In this document: positions 1 through 11,106 of the stretch, piece after piece
How the letters are laid out: every line of letters begins with the position of its first letter
Numbering within the stretch: the stretch's first letter is position 1
Assembly (NCBI RefSeq): GCF_024609785.1
Contig: NZ_JANHJQ010000014.1
Span: 10,652-74,651 of the forward strand
Length of the DNA stretch: 64,000 nt
Direction of reading: 5' to 3'
Source of the DNA: Pseudalkalibacillus decolorationis
GTDB lineage: Bacteria; Bacillota; Bacilli; Bacillales; Fictibacillaceae
Translations under genes and position numbers: made by a program
The notes under the pieces: model-generated
Seen by the model: only the letters and a program-made list of their open reading frames with translations
What the model was told of the DNA's origin: nothing
The model's database searches: none

Positions 1-85
1 CGTATGCTATTAATACGTGAGGACCGAAGAGACCGAGCAACGAAGAAATTCGACAGCTATTTTTACCGGACTTTTTGAACAACCT
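1..85. other. Unassigned sequence downstream of polC
   Basis: No gene is supported in these 85 bases at the window edge. On the minus strand they follow the polC stop codon and in Bacillus would lead towards rimP-nusA, which lie outside the window. I see no stem-loop followed by a T-run, so no polC terminator is called. The sequence has the look of an interspersed element (short pyrimidine-rich inverted pieces), but there is only one copy here. Confidence 0.3.
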
Positions 86-3000
86 CTAAAAGAGGGATAG
101 TTGATTCGCGTCCGGTAACCCCTCCAAACAACCCTGATCTTCTAAATACTGCAGCACTGTCTTTGAGATCTTACTACGCTGCTGCAAATCTTCTTTTGAC
201 AAAAATTCGCCATTTTCTCTCGCTTTGACTATATTGATCGCAGCATTGGTGCCGAGTCCTGGAATCGCGTTAAATGGTGGAATTAACTCATTGTCTTCAA
301 CTATAAATTCGGATGCAGAAGAGCGATAGAGGTCTACTTTCTTAAACGCAAAACCTCTTTCACACATTTCAAGGGCGATTTCAAGAACAGTAAGCAAACT
401 CTTTTCTTTAGGTGATGCTTCTAATCCTTTTTGGTTAATTTCATCGATCCGATGTCGAATTGTTGTAAGTCCTTTAACCATTGCGTCGAGATCAAAGTCA
501 TCAGCACGTACTGTAAAGTAGGCTGCATAGAACCAGATTGGATGGTGTACTTTGAAATAGGCAATCCTGACAGCCATTAATACGTATGCAGTGGCATGGG
601 CTTTCGGAAACATGTATTTGATTTTCAAGCAGGAATCGATATACCAATCCGGTACATCATGTTTCTTCATTTCTTCGATCCACTCTTCCTGGAGTCCTTT
701 ACCTTTACGTACGAATTCCATGATTTTGAAGGCAAGAGAAGGTTCGAGTCCTTTATAAATTAAATAAACCATAATGTCATCTCTACAACCAATAACATCC
801 TTTAGCTCACAGGTTCCATTCGCAATTAATTCGTTTGCGTTGTTGAGCCAGACATCCGTTCCGTGTGATAGTCCTGAGATTTGGACAAGTTCAGAAAACG
901 TACTTGGTTTCGTTTCTTCAAGCATCTGTCTTACAAAGCGTGTTCCAAATTCAGGGATTCCAAGCGTACCGGTCTTACACATGATCTGATCTTCAGTAAC
1001 CCCCAGCGATTCTGTACCGCTGAAGATCTTCATAACTTCTTTATCATCAGTAGGAATTGTCTTCGGATCAATCCCACTTAAATCTTGGAGCATACGAATC
1101 ACCGTTGGGTCATCATGACCAAGAATGTCGAGCTTCAGTAAATTATCATGAATTGAGTGAAAATCAAAGTGAGTCGTTTTCCATTCAGAATTCTTATCAT
1201 CTGCAGGAAACTGAACCGGGCAGAAATCGTATATATCCATATAATCTGGGACGACGATAATTCCACCTGGGTGCTGACCTGTCGTCCGTTTAACACCTGT
1301 ACATCCAGAAACAAGGCGATCAATTTCTGCAGATCGATAGTGTAAATTATGATCCGACGCGTAACCCTTTACATAGCCGTATGCCGTCTTCTCTGCAACA
1401 GTACCAATTGTACCTGCCCGATATACATAACCTTCACCAAAAAGTTCTTTCGTATAATTATGGGCTCTTGGTTGGTATTCACCCGAAAAGTTCAAATCGA
1501 TATCTGGTACTTTATCTCCCTTGAAGCCAAGGAATGTTTCAAATGGAATATCATGTCCATCTTTTGTATATGTCGTACCACATTCTTCACAATTCTTATC
1601 AGGTAAATCAAAACCTGAACCTACCGATCCATCGTCGAAGAAGGTGGAATGGTTACAAGAAGGGCAAACATAATGCGGAGGTAATGGGTTTACTTCGGTA
1701 ATTTCCGTCATCGTTGCGACGAAGGAAGAACCGACGGATCCCCTTGACCCTACGAGATAACCATCTATTAATGATTTTTTTACTAACTTATGTGAAATTA
1801 GATAAATAACGGCAAATCCGTGGCCGATGATACTTTTCAGCTCTTTTTCCAGCCGATGCTCCACGATTTCAGGTAAATTGTTTCCATATATACTCCTTGC
1901 ACGCTCATAGCTCATGTTACGAACTTCGTCGTCTGCTCCCTCGATTTTGGGTGTATACAAATCATCTGGTATTGGTTTTACTTCATCGATTTCTTGAGCA
2001 ATCCTTTGCGTATTTGCTATGACAACTTCTTTCGCCTTTTCATCACCGAGAAACGAAAAGCATTCCAGCATTTCATTTGTCGTTCTGAAATGAACATCCG
2101 GTAGCATTTGTTGACGATTTAAGGGATTGGCATTCCCTTGACTAGCAATCAATATTTGTCGATAAACTTTATCTGTTTCATTCAAATAATGAACATTTCC
2201 CGTTGCTACCACTGCTTTATCTTGCTTCTCGGCCAATTTGACTATATTCGACACGATCTCCCGTAATGCAAGCTGATCCTGAACGAGCTCTCGTTCAATT
2301 AAGTGGTTATAGTTACTTAAGGGTTGGATTTCAAGATAATCATAAAATTTCGCGATTTCCTCTACCTCTTCAGGAGACTTTTGCATCATTCCTTCAAAAA
2401 CTTCCCCTTTATCACAACCTGATCCAACAAGTAATCCATTACGGTATTTAGTCAGCCTAGAACGAGGGATCCTAGGTGTACGATAAAAATAATTCATATG
2501 AGACTCTGAAACAAGCTTGTAAATATTTTTTAATCCTTCTTGGTTTTTTGCAAGAAGTATGCAGTGAGAAGGGCGAGTTCTTTCGAATCCTGTTTCACCC
2601 ATATGATCGTTTAATTCGTTATGATTTACAATTCCTTTTTCAACACCGTCTTTGACCATCTTCCATAATAAGAATCCCGTCGCCTCTGCATCATAAATTG
2701 CTCTATGGTGCTGTGTCAGTTCGATATCAAACTTTTTACATAATGAGTTAAGGCGATGGTTCTTGAACTCTGGATAAAGAAAACGGCCGTATTCCAGTGT
2801 GTCAATGACAGGGTTTTTCGCTTCTCCGATACCAATCTTTCGAAATCCAACGTTTAAGAATCCCATATCAAAACTAGCATTATGGGCAACTAGAATGTCG
2901 TCACCAATAAATTGATGAAAGTCTTCTAAAACCTTTTCGATTTCAGGAGCGCTTGAAACCATATCATCGGTAATTCCTGTCAGTTCGATCGTTGTTTGCG

Positions 3001-4390
3001 ATAATGAGTGGTGAGGATTGGCAAACGACTCAAATCGATCTATAATTTCTCCATCTTTTACCTTAACAGCTGCGAGCTCAATTATTTTATTATAAACCGC
3101 GCTCAGACCTGTCGTTTCAACGTCAAATACGATATATGTCTCATCCAACAAGGATCGATCTTGATCGTTGTATGCAATGGGTACTCCATCATCAACAAGG
3201 TTTGCCTCTAGTCCAAATATCACTTTGATTCCATGCTTCTTCCCTGCTGAATAAGCTTCCGGATAGGATTGTACGACCGCATGATCCGTAATAGCAACAG
3301 CTGGATGCCCCCACTTCGCTGCCTGTTCTACTAGTGAAGAGGTTGAGCTGATTGCATCCATTTGGCTCATAGGTGTATGGAGATGAAGTTCAACACGCTT
3401 TTCTTCTTCGGTCATTTCATCTTGTCGTAAAGCAGGTTTTAATTCTTCAACATCATTGGCGATCATCACAAGATCCCTTACGAATGTATCATTTTGAATT
3501 CCACCGCGTGCTTTCACCCACATTCCTTTTTTAAGAGATTGCAGCTTCGGAATATCCTCTTTATCCCGCGAAAACATTTTTATTAGAATTGAATCTGTGT
3601 AATCTGTTATTTTGAACGTTAATAACAAGCGGCCACTACGTAGTTCGCGTGTTTCAGCATCAAATACGTATCCTTGGACCGTAATTTTCCGCTCTTCATC
3701 TACGATCGACTGTATTTCAACAGGTTCATCCTTTATGCCATAACCAATCTTAAGACGTTCTTGTGAAACTCCATTTGCGATTTTTTTCTCGGCCTTCTCT
3801 TTTTCCATCAATGCTGCTAATACCTTTGATTTATCTTCTTGCGCTCGTTGTTCTACAAACCTTTGAAAATCATCTTCGTTTCTCTCTACTTTTGTATCAA
3901 AAGAAAGGGGAGGGAAACCGAATTTAACAAATGCTTGTCCAAGAGCAGGTGCTAATTTCCTCTGGAATAACATGGACTGGGCGTCATTTGTTACCGTAAC
4001 CGTAACTTTATTGCCCACAAGTTCGGGTAATCGTGCACTGAGCATCTCTCTAACGGGCAGCGAGCTCTCTTTCAATTGTTCCAAGCTACGTCCCCAGTAC
4101 CCTTGAAATAGTTCACCTGAAAGTTTATTATCAGCACAATGGATCACACTATCCGTTGTAGCGATAGTTTGGAACGCTTCTTGCAGTAAAGTATGAAACA
4201 ATTGAAACACTGTGTATGGTAGTGGTTGTTTGATATGAATATGAAAAGTCCATTTTTTTTGCTCTTTATTTATTGAAAGCTTTTGAACATACCCTTCCTC
4301 AAACCAGTTCTTCTTATCTTCTGGGAAAGCGATTTGTTCTAGTAAAAGCCTCAGCCTCTGTGTACGAATATCTAGATCTTCCATGACCAC
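86..4390 (-). CDS. polC: DNA polymerase III PolC-type, alpha subunit with proofreading exonuclease
   Basis: Replicative DNA polymerase of low-GC Gram-positives, 1434 residues, the usual length. Visible in order: N-terminal region; OB-fold near 225-320; start of the PHP domain ([14 protein letters not shown], about 335); an inserted DEDDh exonuclease near 420-585 ([18 protein letters not shown] and [11 protein letters not shown]); the rest of PHP; a zinc-binding segment with CPSC and CEEC pairs; the catalytic palm [12 protein letters not shown]. The extreme C-terminus QLSLF is a sliding-clamp binding motif. The longest reading starts at a GTG five bases after a GGGG Shine-Dalgarno core; an ATG two codons inside (4384) is the alternative. 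It lies 42 bases after proS, as in B. subtilis, and is probably co-transcribed with it. Confidence 0.98.
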   Translation of the reverse strand: MVMEDLDIRTQRLRLLLEQIAFPEDKKNWFEEGYVQKLSINKEQKKWTFHIHIKQPLPYTVFQLFHTLLQEAFQTIATTDSVIHCADNKLSGELFQGYWGRSLEQLKESSLPVREMLSARLPELVGNKVTVTVTNDAQSMLFQRKLAPALGQAFVKFGFPPLSFDTKVERNEDDFQRFVEQRAQEDKSKVLAALMEKEKAEKKIANGVSQERLKIGYGIKDEPVEIQSIVDEERKITVQGYVFDAETRELRSGRLLLTFKITDYTDSILIKMFSRDKEDIPKLQSLKKGMWVKARGGIQNDTFVRDLVMIANDVEELKPALRQDEMTEEEKRVELHLHTPMSQMDAISSTSSLVEQAAKWGHPAVAITDHAVVQSYPEAYSAGKKHGIKVIFGLEANLVDDGVPIAYNDQDRSLLDETYIVFDVETTGLSAVYNKIIELAAVKVKDGEIIDRFESFANPHHSLSQTTIELTGITDDMVSSAPEIEKVLEDFHQFIGDDILVAHNASFDMGFLNVGFRKIGIGEAKNPVIDTLEYGRFLYPEFKNHRLNSLCKKFDIELTQHHRAIYDAEATGFLLWKMVKDGVEKGIVNHNELNDHMGETGFERTRPSHCILLAKNQEGLKNIYKLVSESHMNYFYRTPRIPRSRLTKYRNGLLVGSGCDKGEVFEGMMQKSPEEVEEIAKFYDYLEIQPLSNYNHLIERELVQDQLALREIVSNIVKLAEKQDKAVVATGNVHYLNETDKVYRQILIASQGNANPLNRQQMLPDVHFRTTNEMLECFSFLGDEKAKEVVIANTQRIAQEIDEVKPIPDDLYTPKIEGADDEVRNMSYERARSIYGNNLPEIVEHRLEKELKSIIGHGFAVIYLISHKLVKKSLIDGYLVGSRGSVGSSFVATMTEITEVNPLPPHYVCPSCNHSTFFDDGSVGSGFDLPDKNCEECGTTYTKDGHDIPFETFLGFKGDKVPDIDLNFSGEYQPRAHNYTKELFGEGYVYRAGTIGTVAEKTAYGYVKGYASDHNLHYRSAEIDRLVSGCTGVKRTTGQHPGGIIVVPDYMDIYDFCPVQFPADDKNSEWKTTHFDFHSIHDNLLKLDILGHDDPTVIRMLQDLSGIDPKTIPTDDKEVMKIFSGTESLGVTEDQIMCKTGTLGIPEFGTRFVRQMLEETKPSTFSELVQISGLSHGTDVWLNNANELIANGTCELKDVIGCRDDIMVYLIYKGLEPSLAFKIMEFVRKGKGLQEEWIEEMKKHDVPDWYIDSCLKIKYMFPKAHATAYVLMAVRIAYFKVHHPIWFYAAYFTVRADDFDLDAMVKGLTTIRHRIDEINQKGLEASPKEKSLLTVLEIALEMCERGFAFKKVDLYRSSASEFIVEDNELIPPFNAIPGLGTNAAINIVKARENGEFLSKEDLQQRSKISKTVLQYLEDQGCLEGLPDANQLSLF

Positions 4391-4432
4391 TTCGGCCCCT
4401 TTCCATTACGAACTACATATTTTAAAATGAAC

Positions 4433-6142
4433 TTACCGGATTTCAGTTTGAAGGTTTGATAGAAATTGCTTTAAATCAGAAACAGACACCTCGGCTTTGT
4501 TCCCTGTTTGACGGTTCTTTACTTCAACGATTTCTTCGTCAGCCCGTTTTCCAATGATGATCTGAATTGGAATCCCGATAAGGTCCGCATCGGTAAACTT
4601 AACACCTGCACGTTCTTTCCTGTCATCGTAAAGGACATCCCAACGATCCGTTTTTAATTGATCATACAATCTCTCTCCAAGAGCGGACTGATCATCCTTT
4701 TTAGGATTTACACATATCAAGTGAAGATCGAATGGTGTAAGAGTAGATGGCCATAGAATACCGTTTTCATCATGCATTTGTTCAACCACTGCAGCTAGCG
4801 TTCTTGAAACCCCGATTCCATATGATCCCATTATAATCGATGAAGATTTTCCGTTCTTATCCAAAAATTGAGCGTTCATCGATTCACTGTATCGTGTGCC
4901 AAGTTTAAATACATGACCAACCTCAATCCCTTTTGCAAAAACAATATTACCCTTGCCATCTGGAGAAGGATCCCCTTCTGTAATAAACCTAAGATCTTCA
5001 TAAAATTCTACTTGAAAATCACGTTCAGGATTTACATTTATAAAATGCTTGTCTCGTTCATTTGCACCACAAACTCCATTGACAATGAATTGAACGGCAT
5101 TGTCCGCAATGACTCGGACTTGATCAGGAATCATTATCGGTCCTATAAACCCGACTTCACAACCAAGGATTTCCCTTGTCTGCTCTTCTGTTGCTAATTC
5201 AATGACTTGAGAGCTGAGTACATTTTTTACCTTAATATCGTTGATTTCGTGATCACCACGAACGAGGACGAGGACAGGTTGATCATCGGCGATCCAAAGC
5301 AGTGATTTAATACATTCACTTGCCGACACATCAAGATATTCCGTAACCTCATTAATCGACTTTATATTCTCAGTTTGTACGATTTCTTTGTTTTGAAGAG
5401 CTGTATCCATTTTGGAGTAATTGATTTTTACAGGAGCCATTTCCACATTTGCTGCAAATTCGGAGCCACTTGAGTAAGCAATTGTGTCCTCCCCGATATC
5501 AGCAAGAACCATAAATTCGTGGGTGTCCTTTCCTCCCATTGCGCCAGAATCAGCGAGAACCGCGCGAAAGTTCAATCCACAGCGGGAAAACACATTTTTG
5601 TATGCGTTAAACATATTGTTATAACTATTGTCCAAGCCTTCTTGATCAGCATCAAATGAATAAGCATCCTTCATAATAAACTCTCTTCCACGTAGAAGTC
5701 CAAAACGGGGACGCTTTTCATCTCGATATTTCGTCTGAATTTGATATAATACCATTGGTAATTTCTTGTATGATTTCACTTCATCTCGAACTAGACTAGT
5801 AATCAGTTCCTCGTGGGTGGCACCTAATGCAAACGTCCGATCATGGCGATCGTTCATACGCATAAGTTCAGGCCCATATGTATGCCATCTTCCCGATTCT
5901 TCCCATAACTCAGATGGTTGCAGTGCAGGCATCAAAACTTCCTGAGATCCTATCCCGTCCATTTCTTCACGAACAATCGTTTCAATTTTGCGAAGGACTC
6001 TCTTTCCAAGCGGTAAAAATGAATAGATACCTGACACGTTTTGTCGTATAAATCCAGCTCGCAATAAAAGTTGATGGCTTTTGGCATCAGCATCGGCTGG
6101 GACTTCCCGTAATGTTGGACTGTAAAAATGACTTTGTCTCAT
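4433..6142 (-). CDS. proS: Prolyl-tRNA synthetase (bacterial type with editing insertion)
   Basis: Charges tRNA-Pro in the cytoplasm. At 569 residues it has the length of the bacterial ProRS with an inserted editing (INS/YbaK-like) domain. The class II core is seen at the N-terminus, with motif 2 around [16 protein letters not shown]; the insertion spans roughly 225-390; motif 3 ([14 protein letters not shown]) follows; the anticodon-binding domain occupies about the last 100 residues ([17 protein letters not shown]). The ATG follows AAGAGGTG at good spacing. It is upstream of polC in the same direction but separated from rseP by a strong terminator and an R2 repeat, so it should have its own promoter in the 6143-6268 interval. 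Confidence 0.97.
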   Translation of the reverse strand: MRQSHFYSPTLREVPADADAKSHQLLLRAGFIRQNVSGIYSFLPLGKRVLRKIETIVREEMDGIGSQEVLMPALQPSELWEESGRWHTYGPELMRMNDRHDRTFALGATHEELITSLVRDEVKSYKKLPMVLYQIQTKYRDEKRPRFGLLRGREFIMKDAYSFDADQEGLDNSYNNMFNAYKNVFSRCGLNFRAVLADSGAMGGKDTHEFMVLADIGEDTIAYSSGSEFAANVEMAPVKINYSKMDTALQNKEIVQTENIKSINEVTEYLDVSASECIKSLLWIADDQPVLVLVRGDHEINDIKVKNVLSSQVIELATEEQTREILGCEVGFIGPIMIPDQVRVIADNAVQFIVNGVCGANERDKHFINVNPERDFQVEFYEDLRFITEGDPSPDGKGNIVFAKGIEVGHVFKLGTRYSESMNAQFLDKNGKSSSIIMGSYGIGVSRTLAAVVEQMHDENGILWPSTLTPFDLHLICVNPKKDDQSALGERLYDQLKTDRWDVLYDDRKERAGVKFTDADLIGIPIQIIIGKRADEEIVEVKNRQTGNKAEVSVSDLKQFLSNLQTEIR

Positions 6143-6175
6143 CTTGACACCTCTTCTTAGAAATTATCTTTAAAT

Positions 6176-6260
6176 AAAGAAAACTTGGCTAGCGCCAAGC
6201 CTTAGCGCTGGCGATCGCCTTAGTTGCGCTTATACTATAGAAAGTATTTTTATACTTTCT
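6176..6260. repeat. Interspersed repeat R2, copy A
   Basis: About 60 bp beginning AAAGAAAACTTGG and ending AGTTGCGCTTATAC are shared with two copies at 59731 and 59868. The core is rich in short inverted pieces (TAGCGC/GCGCTG, GGCGATCGCC). It is followed by a 9-bp perfect hairpin, AGAAAGTAT/ATACTTTCT at 6239-6260, which also follows copy C. It lies between the rseP terminator and proS. I infer a non-coding intergenic repeat of the REP/MITE kind; no transposase is present. Confidence 0.75.
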
Positions 6261-6268
6261 TAACGTGT

Positions 6269-6307
6269 AAAAAACGGCAATCGCCTGGCCCAATCGAGGC
6301 GATTGCC
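6269..6307 (-). terminator. Rho-independent terminator of rseP
   Basis: A perfect 11-bp stem (GGCAATCGCCT at 6276-6286 and its complement at 6297-6307) with a 10-base loop is followed on the minus strand by a T-run (6269-6274). It begins 12 bases after the rseP stop codon, ending the dxr-rseP transcription unit before proS. Confidence 0.92.
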
Positions 6308-6318
6308 AACGTACAAAT

Positions 6319-7578
6319 TTACTGAATGAAAAACTTATGGATATCGTTCCAGGTCACCACAATCATCAGTAACATTAATAGCGCAAATCCAATAAAATGG
6401 ACCATTCCTTCTTTTTGTGGATCGATCGGTTTGCCACGAATCCCTTCAAGTGCTAGGAAGGTCAACCTTCCTCCGTCTAAAGCCGGAAGCGGTAAAAGAT
6501 TAAAGATCCCAAGGTTGATGCTCAAAAATGCGGCCCACTGGAGAAGCACGAAAGCACCCTCATCAGCTGCTTTATCCGTGTATTGATAGATCCCGACAGG
6601 ACCTGATAGATTATCAATTGAAATTTGTCCGGTCACTAGTTGTCCAAGCGCTTGAACGATGGCTACGGTTAGTTGACCGCTTTTCTCAATTCCATACTTT
6701 AAAGATCCAAGAAACGACACTTCTGTTGGCATATATACACCAACAAATCCCTCAGCTCCACCTTGCTGAGCCTTTCTTTCACCCGGTGTCACCGGAACAG
6801 CCATTGTTTCCCCATCACGTTCAATCGAGAACTGTAATTCTTCCTTTGGGTTTTTTTGAATAATCGTCACTAGCTCTTCCCATGTATTTACAGCGTCACC
6901 GTCTACCGAAAGAACTTGATCACCTTTTTGTAATCCTGCTTCAGCAGCGGGTCCACCAGGGTCTATTTTCCCAAGCTTTGATTCATTCAGTGGTATTCCT
7001 TGGGTTAATGCATAAACAGCTAGAAGAACAAACGCTAACAAGAAATTCATAAACGGACCTGCGAAAATAGCAAGAAAACGGTTTAGCAATGACTTTGAGC
7101 CGAATTGTCTATCAAATGGAGCGATTTGTGTCGGTACTCCATCCTGTATACAGTCTGCTTCAGGATGGATTGTATAGGTTTCCGAAAGTTCTTCATCTAC
7201 ATGTGCTCGAATGATAAGCTCTCGTTCTAGATCGGCGTGTTCTACTGTAACAACCTTTGCATTTGGATATTTAGACAGTTGATTTATGATAATTTGTTTA
7301 ATACGATGACTGTCGTCAAAAGCTAAACCTACTCGTGCTCCAGGCTTTATTTCAATGCCCTCAGGGTCTTCTCCAGCCATCCTTACAAAACCGCCTAATG
7401 GCAGCAACCTAACCGTGTATAGTGTTTCTCCTTTTTTGGAAGAGAAGATTTTCGGACCAAAGCCGATTGCAAATTCCCGGCATAGGATCCCTGCCCTCTT
7501 TGCAAGCATTAGGTGACCCAATTCGTGAAAAAATACGAGGGCACCAAATATAATAACAATCGCGATAAATGTATTCAT
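6319..7578 (-). CDS. rseP: RIP metalloprotease RseP (site-2 protease, intramembrane)
   Basis: Membrane zinc protease that cuts anti-sigma factors and signal-peptide remnants (RasP/YluC of B. subtilis). The zinc site HELGH is at residues 18-22 in the first membrane helix; a PDZ domain lies near 195-270 (GLQKGDQVLSVDGD); the second catalytic motif LDGGR is near 370 and is followed by a last membrane segment. 419 residues is normal. The ATG follows AAAGGTGG. It sits 13 bases after dxr, the usual isoprenoid and lipid gene neighbourhood, and is closed by a terminator. Confidence 0.97.
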   Translation of the reverse strand: MNTFIAIVIIFGALVFFHELGHLMLAKRAGILCREFAIGFGPKIFSSKKGETLYTVRLLPLGGFVRMAGEDPEGIEIKPGARVGLAFDDSHRIKQIIINQLSKYPNAKVVTVEHADLERELIIRAHVDEELSETYTIHPEADCIQDGVPTQIAPFDRQFGSKSLLNRFLAIFAGPFMNFLLAFVLLAVYALTQGIPLNESKLGKIDPGGPAAEAGLQKGDQVLSVDGDAVNTWEELVTIIQKNPKEELQFSIERDGETMAVPVTPGERKAQQGGAEGFVGVYMPTEVSFLGSLKYGIEKSGQLTVAIVQALGQLVTGQISIDNLSGPVGIYQYTDKAADEGAFVLLQWAAFLSINLGIFNLLPLPALDGGRLTFLALEGIRGKPIDPQKEGMVHFIGFALLMLLMIVVTWNDIHKFFIQ

Positions 7579-7591
7579 TTATTGACCACCT

Positions 7592-8740
7592 TTATACAAG
7601 AAGTGATTGCACATATTCACGTGACATATGATCGACCTGGCGAATTTCATCAAGGGTCGGTTCCTTAATTGATTCGTGCTGCTCTAATGCTTTTTCAATA
7701 AATACTTCAATATCAAGAAAACGAATTTGTCCCTTAAGGAAAGCCCCTACTGCTGCCTCATTTGCTGCATTCAGTACAGTCGGGAGTGTACCACCGATTC
7801 TTCCTGCGTCAAATGCGAAACGTAAACAAGGAAAGCGTTGTAAGTCCATTTCTTCAAAGTGAAGTTGACCGACCTCTACTAAGTTTAACCTTTTTCCCTT
7901 TAACACTTCAAGTCTATCTGGAAGGGTAAGTGCATATTGGATCGGAACTTTCATATCAGGTGTTCCAAGGTGAGCTATTACACTTCCATCAATAAATTCA
8001 ACCATTGAATGAATGACGCTTTCCCTATGTAAAAGGACGTCAATTTTATCGTAAGGAGTATTGAACAACCAATGTGCTTCGATGACTTCAAGACCTTTAT
8101 TCATCATAGTTGCTGAATCAATTGTTATTTTCGATCCCATCGACCAATTTGGGTGGTTTAAAGCCTGTTCAACGGTAACACCCTCTAAGTCTTTTCTTGA
8201 GTAATCACGAAAGCTCCCACCAGAAGCTGTCACGATCATTTTCGACATTTCCTTGATGTTCTCCCCGTTAAGACATTGATAGATCGCAGAATGTTCACTA
8301 TCCACCGGTATAATTTCTACGCCGTGCTTTCGAGCATTCTCCATAATGATATGTCCTGCAGTCACCAACGTTTCTTTATTTGCCAGGGCGATCGTCTTTT
8401 TCTCTTCTATTGCTGCCATTGTCGGATTCAGACCAATACTTCCCATAACAGCATTAACTAGTATCTGAGAATCAGGATCTACAGCAACTTCCATCAAACC
8501 CTCTTCCCCATAGTATACTTGACAAGCCGTATCAATAGTCCCTTTTATTTCTTCAGCAATCTCTCTTGTGGCGACAGACACACGCTTTGGGCGAAATTCA
8601 TTAATGAACTTGACCCCAAGTGTCGCATTGGTTCCAAAAGAAAGTGAGGTGAGACAAAATTGGTCTGGGTGTGCTCGTATTACTTCGAGTGTTTGAGTAC
8701 CGATTGAACCAGTAGCCCCTAACACACTAATGTTTTTCAT
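7592..8740 (-). CDS. dxr: 1-deoxy-D-xylulose 5-phosphate reductoisomerase
   Basis: Second step of the MEP isoprenoid pathway: DXP to 2-C-methyl-D-erythritol 4-phosphate with NADPH and a divalent metal. The N-terminus carries the nucleotide-binding GATGSIG; metal and substrate residues are seen in [11 protein letters not shown] and in [20 protein letters not shown]. The longest reading has four extra residues (start 8752), but its GGGGG is the Shine-Dalgarno for the inner ATG at 8740, giving 382 residues that begin [11 protein letters not shown] as in B. subtilis. It lies between cdsA and rseP with short gaps and is probably part of uppS-cdsA-dxr-rseP. Confidence 0.97.
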   Translation of the reverse strand: MKNISVLGATGSIGTQTLEVIRAHPDQFCLTSLSFGTNATLGVKFINEFRPKRVSVATREIAEEIKGTIDTACQVYYGEEGLMEVAVDPDSQILVNAVMGSIGLNPTMAAIEEKKTIALANKETLVTAGHIIMENARKHGVEIIPVDSEHSAIYQCLNGENIKEMSKMIVTASGGSFRDYSRKDLEGVTVEQALNHPNWSMGSKITIDSATMMNKGLEVIEAHWLFNTPYDKIDVLLHRESVIHSMVEFIDGSVIAHLGTPDMKVPIQYALTLPDRLEVLKGKRLNLVEVGQLHFEEMDLQRFPCLRFAFDAGRIGGTLPTVLNAANEAAVGAFLKGQIRFLDIEVFIEKALEQHESIKEPTLDEIRQVDHMSREYVQSLLV

Positions 8741-8764
8741 AGTTTCCCCCATTCAACAAGCTGA

Positions 8765-9562
8765 TTAAGACATCAGTTGCAAGATATGTAAGATCGGCAA
8801 AACGAATAATATGCTGTCAAACCGATCAAGTATTCCACCGTGACCAGGAAGCAGTGTCCCTGAATCCTTAACTTCATAATGACGTTTAAAGGCAGATTCT
8901 ACTAGGTCTCCTATTTGACCAAAGATACCAATCACAATTGCAGCAAGAATAGCCAAAGTCACAGTAGAGTAAATCGGGAATATCATTTGATAAATCACAG
9001 CTACGAGAATCGCACAGCCCAAACCTCCGAGAGAACCCTCAATCGTCTTATTTGGACTGATTACTGGCCATAGCTTTCGTTTTCCAATTGACTTGCCAAT
9101 GAAATAAGCTCCAGAATCTGTAGCCCAGACAATTAATAATACAAAAAAGATACTTTCTACTCCATTCTCTAATGCGCGCGTTTCATTTAAATATAAAAAA
9201 CCAACGCCAATATAAAGCGTTGCCATTAACACAAAACTAGCGTCCTCAAAAGAGAAACGGTTTTTTGTAATAACCGTCCAAGTAAGCAACAAAAGAAAAC
9301 CAATTATGATCGTTGAGATTTTAATCGAATCACCGGTAAATATCTTTTCATTAAGCACTCCTGGAATGATGAGAATTAATACCATAACAGAGGAGACACT
9401 GCCAGCAAAATCCCAGAGTGTTATGCCCTTCATTCTTATAAGCTCACGTAATGCCATAATTGACATGATTCCAATAAGAATATAGAACCATATTCCACCA
9501 ATAAATACGATTGGAATGAAGACTAATGCCGCTAACAGTCCAGTAATAATACGTTCCTTCAT
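8765..9562 (-). CDS. cdsA: Phosphatidate cytidylyltransferase
   Basis: Makes CDP-diacylglycerol from phosphatidic acid and CTP, the branch point of phospholipid synthesis, in the cytoplasmic membrane. 265 residues with about seven or eight hydrophobic helices. The family signature is near the C-terminus: SAFKRHYEVKDSGTLLPGHG followed by GILDRFD. The ATG is preceded by a near-perfect AGGAGG. It sits 17 bases after uppS. Confidence 0.97.
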   Translation of the reverse strand: MKERIITGLLAALVFIPIVFIGGIWFYILIGIMSIMALRELIRMKGITLWDFAGSVSSVMVLILIIPGVLNEKIFTGDSIKISTIIIGFLLLLTWTVITKNRFSFEDASFVLMATLYIGVGFLYLNETRALENGVESIFFVLLIVWATDSGAYFIGKSIGKRKLWPVISPNKTIEGSLGGLGCAILVAVIYQMIFPIYSTVTLAILAAIVIGIFGQIGDLVESAFKRHYEVKDSGTLLPGHGGILDRFDSILFVLPILHILQLMS

Positions 9563-9579
9563 TATTTTCCTCCTAAGGG

Positions 9580-10347
9580 TTATACCCCTCCAAACCTTCT
9601 GCCCCTACGTTGATACTCTAGAATCGCTTCTTCGAGAGTTTCTTTTGAAAAATCAGGCCAGTACACATCTGTAAACCATAATTCCGTATAAGCGAGTTGC
9701 CATAACATAAAATTACTTAAACGGATCTCTCCGCTGGTTCGGATCAAGAGCTCAGGATCACCTATATCATTTGTCATCATGTAGGATCCTATTAATTTTT
9801 CATTAACATCCTCAGCCCTTATAGTTCCTTTTTCCACATCTTTCGATAATTGACGTACCGCCTCGGTTATTTCATATCGACTACCATAATTCAATGCAAA
9901 GTTCAAAACGAGACCACTATTGTGCTTCGTTCTTTCGATCGCTTCATTTACAGCCTTTTGAGTGTAAGCTGGAATTCCTTCCCTTTGCCCAATAGTGCGA
10001 ACTTGAACGTTTTCTTTAATGAGCTCCGGTAAATAAGTGAGTAAGAACTGCTCAGGTAATTTCATAATAAATTCAACTTCAGGTTTAGGTCTTTTCCAGT
10101 TTTCAGTAGAAAAGGCGTATAAGGTTAATGCATGAACACCAAGTTCGTTTGCATGTTTAACAACCTTTCTCACCACTTTCATACCCTCACGATGGCCAGC
10201 AATTCTAGGTAGTCCTCGCTTTTTAGCCCATCTTCCGTTTCCATCCATGATGATAGCAATATGATTTGGAACCCGGCTACGATCCAATTCGATACTGTCT
10301 TTCGTTTCTTTATTTGATTTTGTTAAGTTTACAAGCTTGTTCAGCAT
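9580..10347 (-). CDS. uppS: Isoprenyl transferase (undecaprenyl diphosphate synthase)
   Basis: Builds the C55 lipid carrier of cell-wall synthesis by cis-condensation of isopentenyl diphosphate. The catalytic Asp is in IIMDGNGRWAKKRG; the C-terminal signature is DPELLIRTSGEIRLSNF, followed by AYTELWF. The longest reading (to 10419) adds 24 residues, but GGAGG lies directly before the ATG at 10347, giving 255 residues, the family length. The added stretch contains GAAAACTTGG, the left end of the R2 repeat, which supports it being non-coding. First gene of uppS-cdsA-dxr-rseP; separated from frr by terminators. Confidence 0.96.
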   Translation of the reverse strand: MLNKLVNLTKSNKETKDSIELDRSRVPNHIAIIMDGNGRWAKKRGLPRIAGHREGMKVVRKVVKHANELGVHALTLYAFSTENWKRPKPEVEFIMKLPEQFLLTYLPELIKENVQVRTIGQREGIPAYTQKAVNEAIERTKHNSGLVLNFALNYGSRYEITEAVRQLSKDVEKGTIRAEDVNEKLIGSYMMTNDIGDPELLIRTSGEIRLSNFMLWQLAYTELWFTDVYWPDFSKETLEEAILEYQRRGRRFGGV

Positions 10348-10440
10348 CGTGTATCCTCCAGTTAAGAAAACTTGGTCCCAAAAGGATAACCCTAAAGGCA
10401 ATCGGTTAAAAATGTACAATTTTACAGAACTATGTATGGT

Positions 10441-10480
10441 AAAAAAAGGGGTGACTCAAACCAGGGAGTCAACCCTTTTT
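10441..10480 (-). terminator. Rho-independent terminator between frr and uppS (second hairpin)
   Basis: On the minus strand an A-rich arm, GGG-TTGACTC, an 8-base loop and GAGTCA-CCCC lead into a run of seven Ts. One mismatch interrupts the stem. It lies after the frr stop codon and before the uppS Shine-Dalgarno, so uppS needs its own promoter or read-through. Confidence 0.88.
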
Positions 10481-10483
10481 ATA

Positions 10484-10517
10484 AAGGAGACAGCCCACCG
10501 ATGAGTCATGTCTCCTT
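10484..10517 (-). terminator. Hairpin downstream of frr (first of tandem pair)
   Basis: A perfect 9-bp stem, AAGGAGACA at 10484-10492 and TGTCTCCTT at 10509-10517, with a 16-base loop. On the minus strand it is followed by TTTATAAAAA, a weak T-tract. Together with the adjacent hairpin it forms a tandem terminator. Confidence 0.65.
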
Positions 10518-10547
10518 TTCACTTATCTTATTTTAACTTGAATTCTG

Positions 10548-11105
10548 TTAGACTTCCATGATTTCTTTTTCTTTTGCTGCAGAGATCGAATCAATTTCAG
10601 CAACAAATTTGTCTGTTAGCTTTTGGACTTCATCACTATAATGTCTCAAATCATCTTCCGTCATTTCTCCGCCCTTTTCGAGCTTTTTCAAATCGTCATT
10701 AGCATCACGACGGACATTCCGAACAGCTACTTTACCTTCTTCCGCATACTTCTTAACAAGCTTAACAAGTTCCTTACGACGTTCTTCTGTTAATGCAGGA
10801 ATAGCAATACGGATAACATCTCCATCATTGGAAGGTGTTAGACCGAGTTCAGCTTTCTGAATAGCTTTCTCGATGTCACCAATTATTGACTTATCATACG
10901 GTTGAATTAAAAGCAAACGAGCTTCAGGTACTGAAATGTTTGCCATTTGATTCAATGGAGTTGCAGCACCATAATAATCTACATTCACGCGATCAAGAAG
11001 AGCAGGATTAGCTCGTCCAGCACGTAAGGTTGATAATTCCCTACGAAATGAATCAACTGCTTTATTCATCTTATCATCTGTTTGTTGCATAACTTCTTTT
11101 GACAT
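10548..11105 (-). CDS. frr: Ribosome recycling factor
   Basis: Splits post-termination ribosomes together with EF-G. 185 residues, the standard length, with the two-domain pattern: the long helical bundle ([20 protein letters not shown] at the N-terminus; [16 protein letters not shown] in the C-terminal half) and the small beta domain around [20 protein letters not shown]. The ATG follows AAGGGGG, which lies inside the end of pyrH; only one base separates the two genes, so translational coupling is likely. Confidence 0.97.
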   Translation of the reverse strand: MSKEVMQQTDDKMNKAVDSFRRELSTLRAGRANPALLDRVNVDYYGAATPLNQMANISVPEARLLLIQPYDKSIIGDIEKAIQKAELGLTPSNDGDVIRIAIPALTEERRKELVKLVKKYAEEGKVAVRNVRRDANDDLKKLEKGGEMTEDDLRHYSDEVQKLTDKFVAEIDSISAAKEKEIMEV

Positions 11106-11106
11106 G

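Noticed and set aside
774-3211. Several plus-strand ORFs of 60-85 codons within polC
   Set aside because: All are shadows in other frames of a complete, well-conserved PolC; the same applies to plus-strand ORFs inside other genes.
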